The position numbers and the translations under genes were made by a program. Below are positions 45,312 to 55,447 of a DNA stretch of 64,000 nt, one piece after another. The DNA is taken from NCBI GenBank assembly GCA_964035575.1, contig OZ037887.1, positions 496,001 through 560,000 on the forward strand. Reading direction: 5' to 3'. How positions within the stretch are numbered: the stretch's first letter is position 1; every line of letters starts with the position of its first letter. The notes under the pieces are model-generated. The model was not told the DNA's origin and did not search any database. It saw only the letters and a list, made by a program, of their open reading frames with translations. This DNA comes from Rhynchopus sp. YZ270_cl-10. Taxonomy: Eukaryota > Euglenozoa > Diplonemea > Diplonemida > Diplonemidae.

Positions 45312-45786
45312 TAACTTGACCGTACTCGTACGCGGACAATAAAACTGGTGTCTGCGATTGTCTATCGTTTTATGTCGGTTCTGTGTACTTTTAAAGTTTC
45401 TTTTGCACACACTACCGAGAAACAGGTGTGTCAGTTTTGTTTTGTTTTGTTTTATTTAGATATCCCACAAAAGATAGTCACCACCAACCCTTATATCCAC
45501 TTCTGTGTATTCTTTCTCCATTGCACAAACACCAGACAGACAGAATGCTCACTCACTTATTTACACATAAATGTACCAATATGTGCCCGTGGAATATGCC
45601 TACTGTGGAACACCACGTAAAAAAAAGTAACGCGCATGTGCACTACCTCCTGGGTGGTTGTGGAAACGTGCACGTGTCATAGCAACCCTAGAACAACACT
45701 TCAGACAGGTCTACAGTTTGCTCATCCAAAACGAAGAGGTTTTCCAACTGATACTTGCAACAAAGCTACACGGTACTCTGCAGTAG

Positions 45787-46086
45787 CATGAGACTTAGGT
45801 CATCTTGTTAATAACCATTTTTGTTTTTCTTCTTCTGTTGATTAAGCCCGCTCCAGGGGTACGTTGCAGCATGCTCCTCCAAGAATAATGATAAATGGAG
45901 GAAACAAAGCAGCAATGTCTATGCCCCGTGCTGTACTGTTGTATTTTTATTCTAACCCATTTTTTGCAGCGCCAAGGAGCCCAGTTCACTTTGCTGTTGT
46001 CGAACGTTATTTTTGTTAGGCTTTCTTGTCCGTCCCACCTGATTTTCGCGCCTATACGCGGGGTAAAAATCAGGTGGCCTTCATCT
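45787..46086 (+). repeat. Direct repeat, left copy, with a small hairpin insertion
   Basis: About 246 bp match 48604-48851 almost exactly. Near its right end (about 46033-46079) this copy carries an extra stretch of about 47 bp with inverted ends CCACCTGATTTT / AAAATCAGGTGG that is absent from the right copy, so it is a later small foldback insertion. The two copies bracket the DUF4116-like gene. Confidence 0.85.
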
Positions 46087-46125
46087 TATTTTTGAAACAC
46101 GAGAAAAAAAAAGATCACAGTTTCC

Positions 46126-46393
46126 CCCCATTTTCTCCTATCCAAACCTTACTTCAATATCACACCAATCACATACCCTCTCCAGGAATCTATTACCTAC
46201 AATGATGGCTTTTCTTTTTTGATTTACCCCATCCTCCTCTTCCCATAACTCAATACTATTATTTGGTACTCCGGGAGAGGTCGATATTGACAGGTCGTTG
46301 ACCGACTTCCGAAAAGCACCTTTCCCTTTTTGCGCACCTTTCTTTTTCTTCACTTTTTTTTTTTACTTCTACATCCAAACCCTTCTCCTTTAC
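46126..46393 (+). promoter_or_regulatory. Upstream region of the DUF4116-like gene
   Basis: The 270 bp before the start codon are conserved with 31432-31714, including GGTCGATATTGACAGGTCGT and a T/CT-rich stretch just before the ATG. The conservation of two copies with little decay marks the likely promoter and leader. No individual factor site is identified. Confidence 0.5.
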
Positions 46394-48505
46394 ATGGAAA
46401 TATTCATCCGTGATCCAGAATGCTCTGTTGAAGTAGGAGCGGATGAGCACGTCTCCCAGCTTCTCCAAAAGGTGTCAAAGACGACAGGACTTGCCGTTAT
46501 TGCGCTTCACCTTGAGGACGTTCCACTGGACACAGACCTTTTCTGTCGTGAAACTGCTTTGTACGACCTTTGCACGGTAGACGCTGTCATTGCCATGGAT
46601 ATGAAGGCGTTGCGAGGTGAATGGCTGGGTGCAGATGTAGTAGAGCATGCCCCGGAGGTCCTATGGGATGACGAGGCCTTTGTTTATGCAGTGCTTATGC
46701 GTGATGTTGTGACGCCTGCGGTGCGCAAATCCTCGCTCCTAGGAAACAAAGCCTTTATGATTCGTGTAGTGGAGCAACGTCCGCTGCGTTTGCAGCTCGC
46801 CCCCCCTCTTCTTCAAGCAGATGAAATGGTAGTCCGCGCGGCACTGAGCAGCCGCCGTTGTAATAATGAGGTCTTCAAGTACATCGCCCCTTCTCTCATG
46901 AGAAACGAATATTTTGTTGCATATGTCCTAAGAAAACGCTCTCATGGGGTGTCCTGGTTCACCCAATCCTCCAGCGACCTGGCAATACACTGTGGACGAA
47001 CTGTGCGGATTGCGCTTTTGTATGGTTCCTGGAGTGGTTACGCGGTGCGTCGGTTTTCAGAAACGCTGAGGGCTGACCGATGGCTTATAACTGAGGCGAT
47101 TGAAAATGCGGGCTGGGTTGGGAGCGATCTGCAATATCTTTCAAAATCACTGAAAAATAATTCTGTTGTTATCCGCACTGCTATTCGAAGTGAGCAATGG
47201 AGACCGCATCATCTACAGTGGGCAGGACCAGCTGCACTCAAAGACACATCAGTCGTTCAGGCCTGGGTAAAGAAAAGCCCCGAAGTGTCAGGCATGGCCG
47301 ACGTCCCAGAAGCCCTGCGGGAACACCCCAAGGTCATGGCCGCGGTTGTCAAAAGGGACGCCCGTTTGTTTCCAGAGCTTTCGTTCGAGCTTCGCTCTGC
47401 CCCTGAAGTGGCGCAGGCGGCACGACACAGCAGAACCTGGACCCCATCCTTCCTCGCACACATGGAGGACGCAGGGACCATCAGAGAGGAGCTCCACCAC
47501 AACCCACAGCATCTGCAGTACATCGCACAAAAGCACACCACCGCAGTCCCCTCTCTGGTTGCAGCCCTCGGCAGCGACAGCTGGGAGGATGCCTACATCA
47601 AATTTGTTGAGCAGTTTATGGGCAACAAAGAGTTTATTATTGCGGTCGCATCATTCGAAGCGAGAGTTCTGCAGTACGCACCACACCTCTGTGCGGACCG
47701 GGACGTGGTATTGGCGGCTGTACGCAGTGCATCATGGAAGGATGAATTTTTCGCGTACGTTGCAACACCATTTCTATCCTCTGTTGAAATCATGTCAAAC
47801 CCTATTGCTAGAGATGCCACGATACTGCGCATTGCGTCGACCACCATTCAAGCGAACCGCACCATTCTGCTTTCAGCGATAATAAGCAAGACTTGGACGG
47901 CATCGCTCCTGCAATATACCTCAGAGGAGCTGCGGGCAGACAAGGACGTTATGCAGAGGTCGTTGCTAAAGGATGCTGCAACGTTGAGATATTTGCCGAC
48001 AGCTCTGCGGTGCGATGCGGAGTTTCTGTTCGGGTGTCTTCGGAAGGCCAAAGCTGCACGAAAGGCATCCAAACCTGAGCACAACCGACTTTGCGCTGAC
48101 AAACCGTTTCTATCTGCCTGCGCATCGCTTGACCCTGAAGGCGCCTTGCAGCATGCGGTGTTGAAGATGCGTGGTGACAAACAGTTCATGCTGTGGTGTG
48201 CCCTGCACGACACACCTGCTGCATTGCGGTATGCGTCAGCTCGCCTGCGTGCAGACGAAGCCTTCATGCGAGCATGTATGCAGAACAACACCACAACGGC
48301 TCTAGACCATGCGCCGTCAGGGATGCGTAACGTGCTGGCAGTGGCAGAGGCAGACAAGGTGGAGGGTGGTGTGGTAATGTGTGCGCAGGAGTGTGTCTCA
48401 GCAAGGCGGGGGAAGGACTGTGCATCGCAGGGGCGTGCACTCAGGATGTGTCCCACGAATGCGCAAGGCTCGCGTGCGCAAGGTGGCAAAAAATGTGTCA
48501 AATGA
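46394..48505 (+). CDS. Ubiquitin-like N-terminus plus DUF4116-like repeat protein
   Basis: 703 residues. The ATG at 46394 is chosen over an upstream in-frame ATG because translation before it would be a Phe-rich run and because the sister copy at 31715 has the same start. Residues 1-70 (MEIFIRDPECSVEV...) have the spacing of a ubiquitin-like beta-grasp fold; this is an inference. From about residue 80 to the end are some 14 or more helical repeats of roughly 40 residues with patterns such as LCADRDVVLAAVRSASW and LRADKDVMQRSLLKDA. These resemble the DUF4116 repeats that are expanded in many protists and some giant viruses. Function is unknown; the repeats probably form a helical scaffold. The protein is whole and intronless, and is flanked by direct repeats. 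Confidence 0.75.
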   Translation: MEIFIRDPECSVEVGADEHVSQLLQKVSKTTGLAVIALHLEDVPLDTDLFCRETALYDLCTVDAVIAMDMKALRGEWLGADVVEHAPEVLWDDEAFVYAVLMRDVVTPAVRKSSLLGNKAFMIRVVEQRPLRLQLAPPLLQADEMVVRAALSSRRCNNEVFKYIAPSLMRNEYFVAYVLRKRSHGVSWFTQSSSDLAIHCGRTVRIALLYGSWSGYAVRRFSETLRADRWLITEAIENAGWVGSDLQYLSKSLKNNSVVIRTAIRSEQWRPHHLQWAGPAALKDTSVVQAWVKKSPEVSGMADVPEALREHPKVMAAVVKRDARLFPELSFELRSAPEVAQAARHSRTWTPSFLAHMEDAGTIREELHHNPQHLQYIAQKHTTAVPSLVAALGSDSWEDAYIKFVEQFMGNKEFIIAVASFEARVLQYAPHLCADRDVVLAAVRSASWKDEFFAYVATPFLSSVEIMSNPIARDATILRIASTTIQANRTILLSAIISKTWTASLLQYTSEELRADKDVMQRSLLKDAATLRYLPTALRCDAEFLFGCLRKAKAARKASKPEHNRLCADKPFLSACASLDPEGALQHAVLKMRGDKQFMLWCALHDTPAALRYASARLRADEAFMRACMQNNTTTALDHAPSGMRNVLAVAEADKVEGGVVMCAQECVSARRGKDCASQGRALRMCPTNAQGSRAQGGKKCVK

Positions 48506-48603
48506 AAGCTAAGGAAAACGTCGTTGTTCACGATTAAGGTGACTGCGTACATGAAACAAACGACTGATGAATAAACCAAAGAATAATCTAATCAGACTAA
48601 GTA

Positions 48604-48851
48604 CATGAGACTTAGGTCATCTTGTTAATAACCATTTTTGTTTTTCTTCTTCTGTTGATTAAGCCCGCTCCAGGGGTACGTTGCAGCATGCTCCTCCAAG
48701 AATAATGATAAATGGAGGAAACAAAGCAGCAATGTCTATGCCCCGTGCTGTACTGTTGTATTTTTATTCTAACCCATTTTTTGCAGCGCCAAGGAGCCCA
48801 GTTCACTTTGCTGTTGTCGAACGTTATTTTTGTTACGCTTTTCTTGTCCTT
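48604..48851 (+). repeat. Direct repeat, right copy
   Basis: Right-hand copy of 45787-46032 at an offset of 2817 bp, with only a few substitutions. A weak member of the ATGA...TCATCTTG hairpin family begins it, and a diverged GTTCGATAACCC hairpin follows at 48868. Confidence 0.85.
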
Positions 48852-49469
48852 CATCTTTTCGTATTGCACGCAGTTCGATAACCCACGGAGTATCAGTGTC
48901 TGTGTCTGTGTCTCAGAGGCTATCGATTCCACCCTTTTTTTAGTTTCACTATGCACGTAGTATTACGACCTCGTTGTCTTTTATTGACAGTAGTCCAAAT
49001 ATGTTGGTGTCCGAAAAAAAGGTGCAAACTTATTTGGATGCCAAGTTTATTGGAGTACTGTATTCAAAAAAAGAAACATTTTTTTTCTCGTAGTTTTCTC
49101 ACCAAAACTCACTGAGGGGTGCAGCCTCTTCTGTTCAAAAAAAAGTGCAAAAAGTAAATAAAAAGACACGAGCAACGACACCCCATCTCCTACCAGCTAT
49201 TCCCACTTAACCCACTCCTGGGTGACTCTCAAGCTCAAGCCCCTTTTTACTAAATGATTATGCTAAATATCATACTGTTCGCTACTTTGAAATGCCTGTT
49301 ATAACATGCTCGAGAATAGTTACGTAACAACGACAACAGCATCTTACCCAGGTATACATCACCTGAATACACCCCTACCCCCCCCGCGCACACTCAACCA
49401 CAACTTCTCCATTTCCTCAAAAGATACTCCTTCTCCCAAAAAACACCGAATATTTCGACGTTTTTTGAC
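48852..49469. other. Intergenic before the B-box-like gene
   Basis: A/T-rich. A C-rich stretch near 49374-49430 precedes the next start codon. No further gene is recognised. Confidence 0.4.
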
Positions 49470-50261
49470 ATGGTGACTGTGGGAGATGAGGGTTCTCCGT
49501 TGCCTTCTGCACCACCGCTAGGGGCAGGCTTGCCTCACCCTTTATCACCGACCACCGACACACCATGCGAAATCTGCAGCTCCCCTGCGTCTGTCTCCTG
49601 CGGCGGCTGTGTCCTGCTTCACCTCTGCGAAAACGAGGCCTGCTTCGTCACCGCCCACCCACGCGCCATGGACCGTGCCGCTCACCGCACCTTGCTCACT
49701 CCATTTTGCGAGACAACACAAACCGACAAACTACTCTCCGCTACTACCAATCTTACCACAACCCGCGATACGGTGTCCACCCGCATGGAGGTCGCTTTAT
49801 CTCATGGTTTTGAAGAAAAGGTGGAGGATTCGCTCCGTTCTGCTTTGCAATGCTGTTTGGAAGGGCAGGAGACAATCGGAAGACGTGGGGTGAGTGTTGA
49901 GGAGGGTGCAGGGAGGTCGGTGATGATGCATGCTGTGCGAAGCGGGGTGGACCGGATCTCAGATGGGTTGTTTGTAGCGGAAGTGGCGACAGTAATGCGT
50001 GAGATTGATGCACTGCAGAACCAACCCGAAATCGACGCCCGCTCAATAGACGCCACCTTGCAGAGGATTGACAGCATACCCCCTCCCCCTCAGACAGTGC
50101 ACTACCACGTTGACACCATCCTCGCCCAACCCTGCCTCTGTTACGACCAGATTTCAGCGAATCTGAGTGGTCCTTTCGCAGATCTTCATTGGAGCCCTCC
50201 GCAGGATAGTGGACCGATCTCTGGTGGATTTCACGTGGAGGAAGATGACCTAGATGACTAA
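49470..50261 (+). CDS. B-box-like zinc-finger protein
   Basis: 263 residues, intronless. Residues 33-72 have Cys/His spacing typical of a B-box or related cross-brace finger: C33xxC36, C44xxC47, C53, C58, H63 and H72. The rest is helical with a possible coiled segment (about 110-200) and an acidic end (HVEEDDLDD). B-box fingers usually mediate protein interaction or ubiquitin-ligase assembly, but no RING is seen, so it is not a TRIM protein. The 3' end and its downstream stem-loop are duplicated at 39405-39617. Function unknown. Confidence 0.65.
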   Translation: MVTVGDEGSPLPSAPPLGAGLPHPLSPTTDTPCEICSSPASVSCGGCVLLHLCENEACFVTAHPRAMDRAAHRTLLTPFCETTQTDKLLSATTNLTTTRDTVSTRMEVALSHGFEEKVEDSLRSALQCCLEGQETIGRRGVSVEEGAGRSVMMHAVRSGVDRISDGLFVAEVATVMREIDALQNQPEIDARSIDATLQRIDSIPPPPQTVHYHVDTILAQPCLCYDQISANLSGPFADLHWSPPQDSGPISGGFHVEEDDLDD

Positions 50262-50450
50262 GTAGGGCAAAAAGTAGGGAGTTCTATAACACGAAGTGCA
50301 CTACCGACATATTGCTACCTGTTACAGTGCCCTACTTTTTGCACTACTTTCCAACCAACATCTTCGCGGAGGTCTGTCTGCAGTCTGTGACGATACTGCG
50401 TGCGTAAGGGGCAAGGAGCATCCAGAAGACACCGGCGGGCCTAACCAGAT
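50262..50450 (+). terminator. Downstream stem-loop GTAGGGCAAAAAGTAGGG / CCCTACTTTTTGCACTAC
   Basis: Starts at the stop codon of the B-box-like gene. The arms are about 18 bp and separated by about 55 bp. It is conserved in the copy at 39432-39530, where the loop differs. It could shape the 3' UTR, or could be a small foldback element inserted at the stop codon before the duplication. Further downstream, CCAACATCTTCGCGGAGG and AGCATCCAGAAGACACCGGC are also conserved. Confidence 0.5.
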
Positions 50451-50780
50451 TCAGTAACACAGTTCACAAGCCCTGGTCGACATTGCATCGAGAGGAGTAC
50501 ATAGGTATGTAAAATAGGCTTAGGGTAGCACAATTAAAAGTATTGTTTAGTGTCCTGCGTGCGCACAGATTTTTGGAAATCCAAAAAAAAAAAAAATAAT
50601 TGGGACACAACCACATTGGGGTGATCTGGGGTCTTTTTTTTCAGGACAATTCACAAAAATTCACAACGGGGCGAAAACACACGTGATACACGGGCGTGTG
50701 GTTTTTTGTGAATTTATGTGAACTTTTGTGAATTTATGTGAATCGCTAGTGCAGGTTTTGTGATTTTTTTTGGGTTTGCA

Positions 50781-51433
50781 GTACTGTACTGTACTGTACT
50801 GTACTGTACTGTACTGTACTGTACTGTACTGTACTGTACTGTACTGTACTGTACTGTACTGTACTGTACTGTACTGTACTGTACTGTACTGTACTGTACT
50901 GTACTGTACTGTACTGTACTGTACTGTACTGTACTGTACTGTACTGTACTGTACTGTACTGTACTGTACTGTACTGTACTGTACTGTACTGTACTGTACT
51001 GTACTGTACTGTACTGTACTGTACTGTACTGTACTGTACTGTACTGTACTGTACTGTACTGTACTGTACTGTACTGTACTGTACTGTACTGTACTGTACT
51101 GTACTGTACTGTACTGTACTGTACTGTACTGTACTGTACTGTACTGTACTGTACTGTACTGTACTGTACTGTACTGTACTGTACTGTACTGTACTGTACT
51201 GTACTGTACTGTACTGTACTGTACTGTACTGTACTGTACTGTACTGTACTGTACTGTACTGTACTGTACTGTACTGTACTGTACTGTACTGTACTGTACT
51301 GTACTGTACTGTACTGTACTGTACTGTACTGTACTGTACTGTACTGTACTGTACTGTACTGTACTGTACTGTACTGTACTGTACTGTACTGTACTGTACT
51401 GTACTGTACTGTACTGTACTGTACTGTACTGTA
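50781..51433. repeat. Tandem array of GTACT, about 130 units
   Basis: A perfect 5-bp repeat of about 650 bp, the longest array in the window, with GTAC in every unit. The two long plus-strand frames (VLYCT repeats) exist only because the unit lacks a stop in those frames. Confidence 0.98.
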
Positions 51434-51540
51434 AACTGTGGAATACTACCTACCTAAGGATGTTCTACAACGTGGTACCGCAGCAGACCTACTGTTCGTT
51501 CATCCATGAGGAGTGTGGTATGTAGTTAGGAAAGTACAGC

Positions 51541-51906
51541 ATGGTTACTAAGGTTCCCCTATCAATCTCCGTGGGACATGGACTGGCTGGCAGAGAACAG
51601 ACATTCAGTCCCAATTCGGTACACGGTCCCAATGAAGATATCGGCAGCTACGAGGTTATTCTGGATGTGAAGGTTTTTGACACTTACGTTATTCAGGAAC
51701 TTATAGCTGTCTTCAGTGACAATCGTTACTCACGTCTCAGTAGAGGTGGGACATGGACAAGCTGGCAGAGAACTGACATTGATAGCATAGAGCTCAACCC
51801 ACTAACATCAGTCGATAATCCATCCTCGTTTGACTTTGATTCAAACTTACAGTCCTTTACCTGTCGATGGTGTCGGAGGTCTGTTACCAACAAAAGGTTT
51901 AGCTGA
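51541..51906 (+). CDS. Unrecognised open frame
   Basis: About 121 residues of normal composition (for example GSYEVILDVKVFDTYVIQEL), with an internal duplication of a GHGLAGREQT-like stretch as GGTWTSWQRTD. No family is recognised. It lies between the GTACT array and a minus-strand proline-rich frame, upstream of ATPase copy 3, and could be part of the virus-like element. Low confidence as a gene. Confidence 0.3.
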   Translation: MVTKVPLSISVGHGLAGREQTFSPNSVHGPNEDIGSYEVILDVKVFDTYVIQELIAVFSDNRYSRLSRGGTWTSWQRTDIDSIELNPLTSVDNPSSFDFDSNLQSFTCRWCRRSVTNKRFS

Positions 51907-52300
51907 GTTAAATGTTGGGGAGGGGTTGATGAAGTTCCATGTCGGCCAGGTTCGGTGTCAAATTCGCAGTCGGACCCAGGTTCGGTGTCGGGTTCACAGT
52001 CGGGATAGGTTCTGGGGTCGGGTTCGGTGACGGGATATGTTCTGGGGTCTGCATACTACTAATATGTGATAAAGCTTCTTGGAATGATGTCTGGTCTGAA
52101 ATACCCCAGCTTGACATCGGTTGTGTTGTGGATGTTGAGGTTGATGTGAGAATAGCTGATAAGAAGTTGTCAGTTTGGTCTCCCTCATTTGATGTCTTGA
52201 TCGGGGCATCAATCTCCTTCAGATCGTTGTTGTGCTATGGAGTCCTTCAGTCTACCAATATCGAGTAGAAGCTTCTCGAGACTTGATGTATTGTTCAGTT
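51905..52300 (-). pseudogene. Minus-strand proline/threonine-rich gene fragment beside ATPase copy 3
   Basis: The minus strand encodes a helical stretch (SSLEKLLLDIGRLKDSIAQQ) and then a Ser/Thr/Pro-rich region with a degenerate PTPNL/PNPTPEP repeat. It diverges head to head from the ATPase copy and stops abruptly at the point where homology to the ATPase upstream region begins (about 52287). It looks like a remnant of an unidentified, possibly virus-like, gene and appears broken. Confidence 0.35.
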
Positions 52301-52320
52301 GCATTTTTGTTATTGAAAAA

Positions 52321-53061
52321 ATGATACGCAATTACGTTACGAGGAATGAGTCACCTGAGGATGATGAACATTCAAAGCTTCTTCCGTCGTGGCCATTCAG
52401 GATGTTGTCTGTCGGATCTTCTGGGTGTGGGAAGAGCACAGTGATGGGGAATATGCTGATGAACAAGGAGTTGAAGTTACCGTTTGACAGGGTTTTCGTT
52501 ATCAGCACAACACTGCACCAAAAGATCTACCAGGTTATGATGGAACACTTTGCAGACATTGACGAGAAGATACGAAGTGAGCTGGAACGGGAGTTGAAGA
52601 AGAAGAAGGTGAGTGAGGAGAAGATCGACGAGACCTTAGAAGCCTTGAAGCCAACAGCAGAGTTCTTCGACAGTGCGGATGAGTTCGATGTGGAGGACCT
52701 TGACGCAAACCAGAAGAACCTTGTGATCTTAGACGACGTTGTGATGGAGAAGAACCAAAGAGAGTTCATAGACCTGTACGTACATGGACGTCATCGCAAC
52801 ATCTCACCAGTCTACTTGAGCCAGAGCTTCTTTGACACCCCAAAGGTGATACGACAGAACTGCAGCTGCTTCCTGCTGTTCAACATCAACAAGAAGGAGA
52901 GGCGGATGATAGCGACTTCATGCAGCGACCTTGAGCCTGATGAGTTTAACAGTATGTTTGAGGGTCTGCCCCGATACAACTTCGTCATGATCGACAACCA
53001 GCCTGTTGTTCCTGAATTGAAGTATCGAAGGAACTTTGATGAAATTGTGTTTCCAGGATGA
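52321..53061 (+). CDS. A32-like packaging ATPase of a Polinton-type element, copy 3
   Basis: 246 residues, about the same length as copy 1 and similar throughout, with Walker A VGSSGCGKST and the SQSFFDTPKVIRQNCSCFLL segment. The upstream 35 bp (TATTGTTCAGTTGCATTTTT) are also conserved with copy 1, so a short promoter travelled with the gene. No polymerase lies next to this copy. It is more diverged from copies 1 and 2 than they are from each other, so it is an older duplicate or a separate insertion. Confidence 0.8.
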   Translation: MIRNYVTRNESPEDDEHSKLLPSWPFRMLSVGSSGCGKSTVMGNMLMNKELKLPFDRVFVISTTLHQKIYQVMMEHFADIDEKIRSELERELKKKKVSEEKIDETLEALKPTAEFFDSADEFDVEDLDANQKNLVILDDVVMEKNQREFIDLYVHGRHRNISPVYLSQSFFDTPKVIRQNCSCFLLFNINKKERRMIATSCSDLEPDEFNSMFEGLPRYNFVMIDNQPVVPELKYRRNFDEIVFPG

Positions 53062-53460
53062 TAAGAGAAAAGATGTCCGACAGAACAATGAACACCAAGA
53101 CAAGAGACGTGAGTTCGAGTGGGAGTGTGGGGAGCAAGATAGTGACGGTGATGTGTTGCAGAAGCAAATGTGTTGGGAACCCCAAGGTTGTGGTCAAACG
53201 TTAGGTAGTATTGTTGGCACATGTTAAACCCCATGCACACTTGTGTGCTCCTGTTCCCAAGGCAGGCATCAGTTTTACAACTGGTGGAGTGGTGAGGGGC
53301 ATGTTTGTGGTATGTTAGGAATAAAGACAAATAAAGAAGCCCCAGTCCCCTTCCCATTATTCTTTTTCCAGGACCACCTCCCACTGCGCCCCTCTATCAT
53401 TCCACCAACAGGAAACGTTACACCTTTTTCCCCATATCCCACCCTTTCCCCACCCAAACC

Positions 53461-53706
53461 ATGTCTGGTGCTTCCAAGGACCTTACAGATGCCAAGGAGA
53501 GTGTAACGAAACTGGAGGCAGAGAAGGAGAAGCTGCAGGAAGTGATCGACAACATTAATACGAAGCTTCGCACATTGTTGAACACAACAGAAGGCTTACG
53601 GGAGAACCCCATTACTGGCGAGCTCGAATACAAAGGCAACGACACAGATATCAAACGTGCATTCACACACCTCACCAAACTCGGGCAGGATCTGGATGTA
53701 TGACCC
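53461..53706 (+). CDS. Coiled-coil gene, copy 3, first exon
   Basis: Encodes MSGASKDLTDAKESVTKLEA and a coiled coil ending HLTKLGQDLD before a GTATGA donor-like sequence. It has the same position behind the ATPase, similar length and the same NPITGELEY-type motif (NPLTGEISY in copy 1) as the other two, but much greater divergence. The same CT-rich leader with CCCCACC precedes the start codon. A second exon was not found; the downstream region is filled with dispersed repeats. Confidence 0.5.
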
Positions 53707-54089
53707 TTACTTTTCACACCCACCTTTATTTTTTTTTTCCACCCTAGTAGGCAGGGTTTTCGCCAGAAATCACTATTTTTTTTTTTTGGGGATACCGGCA
53801 GGGCTATTTCTAAAAACCTGTCCCTGTCCCTGATTTTTGGAAAATGAAAGTTGCCAAAAAATTTGCATGGGCTTATATACAAGGCTGCCAAAAAATTTGC
53901 ACGTACTACAGTACTTACCAAGAGAGGGGGGATGGGCTTTCTGCTTGAAGAAAGTTGCCGATTTTTTTTGTGTTGGAAAGTTTTCTTCCAGATTGTGCAA
54001 GACACGGGGTTTTTGATATTTTCTGAAAAAACAGAGAGGGCGCACCAGGCCGCATGCCGGAGGTGCTATGATGGGGTTTCTTAGAAAAC

Positions 54090-54400
54090 TTGTTCTCTAC
54101 ACTAACATCACACTGGCACCGTGCTCATTTTAACAAAAACCAAGAACTTGCCCAATTCTGCAAATTGACCCCACCACAGAACGGACGGATTCCGGAAATG
54201 CAAATGCCGGTGTTTTCGCGCATTTTCATGTTTCAGCATCTGGGAGAGAAAATCTGGGTTGTGGGATTTACCTTGGCCCCTTTACCTTACACTCATTTTG
54301 ACCAAAACCAAGAACTTGGCCATTTCTGCAAATTGACCCCACCACAGCGCGGACAGATTCCGGAAATGCCAATCGCAGTATGTTTTGGGGCTGAAAAATT
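54090..54400 (+). repeat. Two tandem copies of the TTGACCCCACCAC module, plus strand
   Basis: Copies at about 54130-54230 and 54295-54385 contain CCAAGAACTTG, CTGCAAATTGACCCCACCAC and GATTCCGGAAATGC in the same order. Minus-strand copies follow at about 54790-55270. Confidence 0.75.
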
Positions 54401-54529
54401 TTCAGGGGAATTTTTTTTTTTTGAGCAGCATTCATACTTGTAGCTAACTAGCCGTGGTACGTGGCGATTTTTTTTCCCAAAAGAAAGAAAAAAATCGGCC
54501 GGAAAGAAATTTTTTTTACCCAGGAAAAA

Positions 54530-55447
54530 AATTTCCCTCAGGAAATAAATTTCCCTCGGGCAATAAATTTCCCTCAGGAAATAAATTTGCCTCAGGAAAT
54601 AAATTTCCCTCAGGAAATAAATTTACCCCAGGAAATAATTTCCCTCAGGCAGGGAAGGTATATAAAACATTTTGGCGGACAATTTCCGCATAATTTTTTG
54701 GAGGCGGGGGGGTGGGGGGGGTCGGACATTTTTTTTTTTTTTTTTTTTTTCCCGCTGGTTTTTGGGTGACATGGCGCGGATTCGTGACCCAAAACACAGT
54801 TTTTTGGCATTTCCGGAATCCGTCCAGAAAGTGGTGGGGTCGATGTTGAAAATTGGACAATTTTTTGACCACTTAAATTTTTGAAAATATGAGCCCGGTC
54901 ACTAATTGGTGGGCCCATTTTCGGCCAACAAATGCTGCTGAAATCGAAAAATTTCCCCTCGAAAAACAGTGGGTTTTCAGCCCCAAAACATACCGCGATT
55001 GGCATTTCCGGAATCTCTCCGCTGTGGTGGGGTCAATTTGCCGAAGTGGCCAAGTTCTTGGTTTTGGTCAAAATGAGTGTAAGGTAAAGGGGCCAAGGTA
55101 AATCCTACATTACCCAGATTTTCTCTCCCTGATGCTGAAACCATGAAAATACGCGAAAACACTGTCATTTGCATTTTCGGAATCCGTCCATTGTGTGGTG
55201 GGGTCAATTTGCCGAAATGGACGAGTTTTTACGAGTTTTTATAAATCTTTGGTCAAAATCGTGTACAACCCGGTGAAAAAACCCAAAATGTCCGCAATTT
55301 TCAGACCAAAAAAAAAAAAAAAAAAAAAAAAAATGTCCGCCAAAAATCTGGTCCGTGGGGGGGTGGGGGGGGGTCGGACAATGTCCGCCAAAATGTTTTA
55401 TATACCTTCCCGCAATAAATTTCCCTCAGGAAATAAATTTCCCTCAA
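54530..55447. mobile_element. Inverted-repeat element with 18-bp palindromic arrays in its arms
   Basis: The left arm has about seven units of CAGGAAATAAATTTCCCT, then GGAAGGTATATAAAACATTT and GGCGGACA. The right arm mirrors this as TGTCCGCC, AAATGTTTTATATACCTTCC and further units. The interior holds three minus-strand TTGACCCCACCAC modules. The right arm's array is interrupted by the element at 55448-59133 and continues at 59139-59190. A further array of the same unit is at 60606-60745. Confidence 0.65.

Noticed and set aside
46298-46393. Upstream in-frame start for the DUF4116-like gene
   Set aside because: It would add a Phe-rich run from the T-rich leader, and the sister copy supports the ATG at 46394.
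50760-51525. Long plus-strand open frames of 224 and 251 codons
   Set aside because: They consist of VLYCT repeats produced by a stop-free pentanucleotide array.
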